The position numbers were made by a program, and so were the translations under genes. Positions 60,297 through 64,000 of a stretch of DNA of 64,000 nucleotides are shown here, in pieces. The DNA is taken from contig NZ_CP166194.1 of the NCBI RefSeq assembly GCF_045679545.1, forward strand, positions 806,001 through 870,000. Direction: 5' to 3'. Position 1 is the first letter of the stretch; every line of letters starts with the position of its first letter. This stretch comes from Enterovibrio sp045679545. Its GTDB lineage: Bacteria > Pseudomonadota > Gammaproteobacteria > Enterobacterales > Vibrionaceae. The notes beneath the pieces are model-generated. The model was not told where the DNA came from and made no database searches. It saw only the letters and a program-made list of their open reading frames with translations.

Positions 60297-60887
60297 TTAT
60301 TGCGCCTTGAATGTATGAAGGCGGTTCTGCGCCTTGGCCAGATCATCTTTCAGCAGAATGTCGATACAGCGAACGGCTTCGTCAACAGCTTGCTCGATTT
60401 GGCTTTGTTCATTGGCAGGGGCTTTGGTTAATACAAAACCCGCTACTTTGTCTTTGTGACCGGGATGTCCGATCCCGATGCGAAGACGATAAAACTCTTT
60501 GTTGTTGCCCATTTTACTGATGATGTCACGCAGACCATTATGTCCGCCATGACCACCACCTTTTTTGAACTTGGCAACACCCGGCGGCAAGTCTAGCTCA
60601 TCATGAGCCACCATGATTTCTTCCGGTTTAATTTGGAAGAAATTCGCCAGAGAAGCCACTGATTTACCGGACAGATTCATGAATGTGGTTGGGACCAATA
60701 AACGCAGATCCTCGCCACCCACACTGATTCTGGCCGTTAAACCGAAATATTTTTTGTCTTCTTTCAGTTGCACATTATGAATACGTGCTAATTCTTCAAC
60801 GACCCAAGCCCCCGCATTGTGACGGGTTTTTGCATACTCTGGTCCAGGATTCGCCAGACCCACTAAAAGACGAATTTGGTCGCTCAC
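60297..60887 (-). CDS. pth: Peptidyl-tRNA hydrolase
   Basis: A 196-residue enzyme that frees tRNA from drop-off peptidyl-tRNA. The catalytic histidine lies in KTRHNAGAWVVEELA (about residue 24), the conserved TTFMNLSGKSV follows, then HDELDLPPGVAKFKKGGGHGGHNGL (about 95-120). The GTG start gives VSDQIRLLVGLANPG and the family length (E. coli 194); the longer ATG frame adds 34 unrelated residues. Confidence 0.95.
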   Translation of the reverse strand: MSDQIRLLVGLANPGPEYAKTRHNAGAWVVEELARIHNVQLKEDKKYFGLTARISVGGEDLRLLVPTTFMNLSGKSVASLANFFQIKPEEIMVAHDELDLPPGVAKFKKGGGHGGHNGLRDIISKMGNNKEFYRLRIGIGHPGHKDKVAGFVLTKAPANEQSQIEQAVDEAVRCIDILLKDDLAKAQNRLHTFKAQ

Positions 60888-61042
60888 GGTGAGATTCTCG
60901 TTGTAATTATTGTCATCAGTTAGGCTATCAAGATCAGATGACGTCACCCGACCACCGCTAAAGGCGGCATATCCTAACACTATACGCAAGCGACCTCAAA
61001 ATGATGCCGCAAAGAGATTGCCTTTGGGATGTCAGGTAAAAC

Positions 61043-61072
61043 AAAAACGCCCCGCAAAAGCGAGGCGTTTTT
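61043..61072 (-). terminator. Terminator after prs
   Basis: AAAACGCCCCGC-AAAA-GCGAGGCGTTTTT, with one mismatch in the stem and T-runs on both sides. It lies 18 bases past the prs stop. Confidence 0.85.
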
Positions 61073-61089
61073 CTCTAACAAGGTGTCGA

Positions 61090-62037
61090 TTAAGAATCGA
61101 ACATTGCAGAGATTGATTCTTCATTGCTGATGCGGCGAATGGCTTCAGCCAGCATGCCTGACAATGTCAGCTGGGACACTTTACCCGTCGCTTGCATTTC
61201 TGCACTCAGCGGGATTGAGTCGGTGACAATCACTTCGTCAATCACAGAATCTTTGATGTTTTGAGGCGCGTTACCTGAGAATACCGCGTGTGTTGCGTAA
61301 GCGAATACACGCTTCGCGCCACGGTTTTTCAGTGCTTCTGCTGCTTTGCACAGAGTGCCACCGGTGTCGATCATGTCGTCAACGATGATGCAGTCACGGC
61401 CTTCAACATCACCAATCAGGTGCATAACCTGAGACACGTTTGCACGTGGGCGACGTTTATCGATGATAGCGATGTCAGTGTCGTCCAGCAGTTTTGCTGT
61501 TGCACGAGCACGTACAACACCGCCGATGTCTGGAGAAACGACCACTGGATCTTCCAGTTTCTTCGCCAGCATATCTTCAAGCAGTACCGGTGTACCGAAG
61601 ATGTTATCTACGGGTACATCGAAGAAACCTTGGATTTGCTCTGCGTGTAGGTCAACCGTTAAAACGCGGTCAACACCGACGTTAGACAGGAAGTCTGCAA
61701 TCACTTTGGCAGTGATTGGAACACGCGCAGAACGCACACGGCGATCTTGGCGAGCGTAACCAAAGTAAGGGATCACAGCGGTGATGCGACCAGCAGATGC
61801 ACGACGCAGTGCATCGATCATCACAACCAATTCCATTAGGTTGTCATTGGTAGGTGCACACGTAGACTGGATAACGAATACGTCGCTACCCCGTACGTTT
61901 TCGTTGATTTGTACACACACTTCGCCATCAGAAAAACGGCTAACGGTAGCGTCACCTAGTGACATATATAGGCGATTCGCAATGCGTTGGGCGAGCACAG
62001 GCGTTGCATTACCAGCAAACAGCTTCATATCAGGCAC
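61090..62037 (-). CDS. prs: Ribose-phosphate pyrophosphokinase
   Basis: A 315-residue enzyme that makes PRPP for nucleotide, histidine and tryptophan synthesis. Motifs: NENVRGSDVFVIQSTCAP (about residues 43-60), YFGYARQDRR (about 97-106), and PRPP-binding DCIIVDDMIDTGGTL (about 216-230). The GTG start follows GAGG by 9 bases and gives the E. coli length (315). PRPP made here feeds the gpt reaction encoded elsewhere in the window. Confidence 0.97.
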   Translation of the reverse strand: MPDMKLFAGNATPVLAQRIANRLYMSLGDATVSRFSDGEVCVQINENVRGSDVFVIQSTCAPTNDNLMELVVMIDALRRASAGRITAVIPYFGYARQDRRVRSARVPITAKVIADFLSNVGVDRVLTVDLHAEQIQGFFDVPVDNIFGTPVLLEDMLAKKLEDPVVVSPDIGGVVRARATAKLLDDTDIAIIDKRRPRANVSQVMHLIGDVEGRDCIIVDDMIDTGGTLCKAAEALKNRGAKRVFAYATHAVFSGNAPQNIKDSVIDEVIVTDSIPLSAEMQATGKVSQLTLSGMLAEAIRRISNEESISAMFDS

Positions 62038-62079
62038 GGTGGAAAACCTCGGGGTTGTATCCATTGAGTTTTGTCTGTC

Positions 62080-62970
62080 TCATTGTTTCTGCGCTTTTAG
62101 CGTGGTTAGGAGCGGTGAGGTGTTCACACCACGAGCTACAAAACCAGTGAGCCAGTCGGGCAATTTGTTAAATGTTAAACGGGCGTCATCCTCATTTTCG
62201 AACTCCGCGAAAATACAGGCACCTGTTCCTGTCAATCTTGACGGCGCGTATTCTACCAGCCACGAAATGGCCTTATCAACCTTTGGAAACAACTCTCTGA
62301 CTATCTTTTCGCAATCGTTTTCGTAATTTCCCGCCAATAGCACATTTAATGCACGTTTTGGCGTGTTGCGAGTCAGGTTAGGATGACTAAAAATTTTTGC
62401 TGTCGCGATACTAACATCCGGTTTTGCGACCAGATACCATTTTTCTTCAGCGTAGGCGGGTTGGAGTACTTCGCCAACACCTTCTGCAAATGCTGTCACA
62501 CCGCGCACAAATACCGGGACATCGGCACCCAGCGTCAGTCCTAGCTTTGCGAGTTCATCGTTTGATAGCGCGGTACGCCAAAGGTGGTTCAATGCAACCA
62601 GTGTAGTTGCTGCATTGGAAGAACCCCCTCCAAGCCCGCCACCCATGGGAAGAATTTTCTCAACATGAATATGCGCGCCCAGTGCACAGCCTGACTGGGC
62701 TTTAAGCAACATGGCTGCGCGATAAATCAGGTTTTCCTCAACGGCGACCCCTTCAATGTCTGGCGAAAGGGTGATTCTGTCTGATTCATTAGGCGTGATA
62801 CGTAATGTGTCACCATAATCGAGAAATTGAAACAGGGTTTGTAAATCATGGTAGCCGTTTTCGCGCTGGCCTGTGATATACAAAAAAAGATTAAGCTTGG
62901 CAGGTGAAGGCCAAGTGCTGGTGCTTGGGCATTTTTCTATTGCTTGTTGAGTCATAGCCGATTGTGTCAT
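62080..62970 (-). CDS. ispE: 4-diphosphocytidyl-2-C-methyl-D-erythritol kinase
   Basis: A 296-residue GHMP kinase of the non-mevalonate pathway. The N-terminus SPAKLNLFLYITGQRENGYHDL (about residues 22-43) and the ATP loop PMGGGLGGGSSNAATTL (about 97-113) are diagnostic; GTGACIFAEF is the third motif. The ATG overlaps the lolB stop (ATGA), so it is coupled to lolB. The order hemA/lolB-ispE-prs is conserved in gamma-proteobacteria. Confidence 0.95.
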   Translation of the reverse strand: MTQSAMTQQAIEKCPSTSTWPSPAKLNLFLYITGQRENGYHDLQTLFQFLDYGDTLRITPNESDRITLSPDIEGVAVEENLIYRAAMLLKAQSGCALGAHIHVEKILPMGGGLGGGSSNAATTLVALNHLWRTALSNDELAKLGLTLGADVPVFVRGVTAFAEGVGEVLQPAYAEEKWYLVAKPDVSIATAKIFSHPNLTRNTPKRALNVLLAGNYENDCEKIVRELFPKVDKAISWLVEYAPSRLTGTGACIFAEFENEDDARLTFNKLPDWLTGFVARGVNTSPLLTTLKAQKQ

Positions 62971-63575
62971 TGCGGGTAAATCCACTCCGAAATCACCAGA
63001 TTCACTTTTTGCACGTTCTGGTTCATTTTAATTTTGGCGGGAAGCAAGCTGTTGGTGTTGGCATCATAGGCACTGTATTCAAGTTGCCAGCCAGGTTGAT
63101 TGGTGTCAGCCTTGTTTTCACTTAGAAAGGCCAGACGATTGTCGGCGCCCAAGGTGAAATCATTTTGCTCGGTAGGCAGGCCTTTTATCCATTGCGTCAT
63201 GTCATCAACGGGTAAAGCAATGCCAGTTAGTTTCTGCAATAGGCTAGCGGCATCTCGACCCACGTAGCGCTGCCCTTCATTATCCACCAAAATAGCCATG
63301 TTTGGTGTGGCATCGAGCGTAAATAGGGTGGTACCAAGGAAATTGGTTAGCCTCAAAGAGAGTTCGTCGTCTTTTTGTTGCCAGAGGAAATTAGCAGAAA
63401 CGCGCTGTTCTGGACTGATCAGGGCCACTTTGCCTTTCGCAGTGAAGTTTTTAATTTCTGTAAGCGTGTCTTGATGGGTTTGCCATTCAGTAGAAGGTGC
63501 AGGTACAGATGAGCATCCTGAAAGGGCGAGAAAACCCAACATGAAGGTAAGAGCAAGCCTGATAGTGCGAGACAT
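62967..63575 (-). CDS. lolB: Outer-membrane lipoprotein receptor LolB
   Basis: A 202-residue lipoprotein that takes lipoproteins from LolA and inserts them in the outer membrane. The lipobox is LALSGC (cysteine about 21), preceded by MSRTIRLALTFMLGF. The body has TAKGKVALISPEQRVSANFLW, typical of LolB, and ends in VNLVISEWIYPQ. GGAG 8 bases upstream supports this start. It is divergent from hemA. Confidence 0.94.
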   Translation of the reverse strand: MSRTIRLALTFMLGFLALSGCSSVPAPSTEWQTHQDTLTEIKNFTAKGKVALISPEQRVSANFLWQQKDDELSLRLTNFLGTTLFTLDATPNMAILVDNEGQRYVGRDAASLLQKLTGIALPVDDMTQWIKGLPTEQNDFTLGADNRLAFLSENKADTNQPGWQLEYSAYDANTNSLLPAKIKMNQNVQKVNLVISEWIYPQ

Positions 63576-63887
63576 GGTGAAACTCCGTTTGTGCAGCTGT
63601 CGCCGATAATTATACAGATAATTGTCGGCAATCATCAGTGGCTTATCCGCGACAGAACAAGAAATTTCCCGTAAACGGGTCCATCATAGATAAAGCTCAC
63701 CAAGACGTTAAATTTAATGGACGATTAGTTGTTGAAAAAATGGACGAAAATTTTGCTTTGAGGGCGAAATAGTCACACTTCTCACTGTTAGCAGAGATAG
63801 GAAACTAATGTTATCTTTTATTCGACGAGCCCATAACGTAAAATCCACGGTTCGGATTTCACCTGGCGCTGTCGGTAACCCTGCTTA
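63576..63887. other. Divergent lolB-hemA intergenic region
   Basis: 312 bases holding promoters in both directions. No ORF, no obvious strong dyad and no confident -10/-35 pair were seen. Confidence 0.4.
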
Positions 63888-64000
63888 ATGAGCTTGTTAG
63901 TTCTCGGAATTAATCATAAGACCGCTACGGTCGATTTGCGTGAAAAAGTGGCTTTTTCACCGCAACAACTTCGCGATGCGCTACACCAGCTGAAAGAAAA
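63888..64000 (+). CDS. hemA: Glutamyl-tRNA reductase, N-terminal fragment
   Basis: The first 37 codons, cut by the right edge of the window. MSLLVLGINHKTATVDLREK is the standard N-terminus, with the NHKTA substrate-binding motif. The enzyme reduces glutamyl-tRNA to glutamate-1-semialdehyde, the first committed step of tetrapyrrole synthesis. Divergent placement from lolB is conserved. Confidence 0.95.
   Translation, partial: MSLLVLGINHKTATVDLREKVAFSPQQLRDALHQLKE

Noticed and set aside
1..64000. Prophage, IS elements, integron cassettes or toxin-antitoxin pairs
   Set aside because: No transposase, integrase, attC-like repeat or paired small toxin genes were found.

Overview
The window reads as a housekeeping stretch of the main chromosome of a member of the Vibrionaceae. 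Sequence evidence for this: a sodium-type flagellar stator pair (pomA, pomB), the six-gene Na+-translocating NADH:quinone reductase operon with its accessory genes apbE and nqrM, an OmpK-type porin, and gene orders shared with Vibrio and enterics (ampG-yajG-bolA, miaB-ybeZ-ybeY-corC-lnt, the dacA-rlpA-rodA-mrdA-rlmH-rsfS block, pth-ychF, ispE-lolB-hemA). The genus cannot be fixed from the sequence alone; Grimontia, Enterovibrio, Photobacterium and Vibrio are all compatible. There is no phage, IS element, integron or CRISPR array.

Layout. 1-1.3 kb: end of an isoprenoid operon (xseB-ispA-dxs, minus strand). 1.4-4.9 kb: pomAB behind a consensus sigma-28 promoter, then thiI. 5-12.1 kb: yajL-panE, ompK with a CRP-like site, ampG, an unrecognised gene, ppiA-yajG, rlmG, bolA. 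12.6-20 kb: nqrABCDEF, apbE, nqrM. 20-24 kb: a double-receiver diguanylate cyclase, SOS-controlled dinB, pepD. 24-25 kb: a gene-poor kilobase with a CRP-like site, a 32-codon ORF and a strong terminator (a possible dual-function small RNA), followed by a PurR-type operator. 25-31.5 kb: purine permease, gpt, frsA, crl, proBA. 31.6-35 kb: a LysR regulator and a YjjI/YjjW glycyl-radical enzyme pair of unknown substrate. 35.07-35.19 kb: a 17-copy heptanucleotide tandem array. 35.3-45.2 kb: lipoate and cell-wall genes (lipA, lipB, ybeD, dacA, rlpA, rodA, mrdA), rlmH, rsfS, holA, lptE. 45.2-54.7 kb: leuS, ybeL, a SYLF-domain protein, lnt, corC, ybeY, ybeZ, miaB. 55-57.7 kb: ubiF, selO. 57.9-59 kb: eight tRNA genes (Met, Leu, Gln, Met, three Leu, Gln in transcription order) from one strong promoter. 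59-64 kb: ychF, pth, prs, ispE, lolB and the start of hemA.

Functional links. The Nqr pump makes the sodium gradient that PomAB uses; ApbE adds FMN to NqrB and NqrC, and NqrM supports assembly of the metal centre. The permease, gpt and prs serve purine salvage and nucleotide supply. dacA, rlpA, rodA, mrdA and ampG act in wall growth and recycling. lolB, lptE and lnt serve the outer membrane.

Most genes are conventional. The places that merit attention are the candidate small-protein RNA at about 24.26-24.67 kb, the heptamer array beside yjjI, the 46-codon TTG-start ORF that overlaps the pomA promoter, and several dyad-symmetric sequences at promoters (lipB, rsfS, LysR, miaB). All coordinates, motifs and starts were read by eye; no database search was run.
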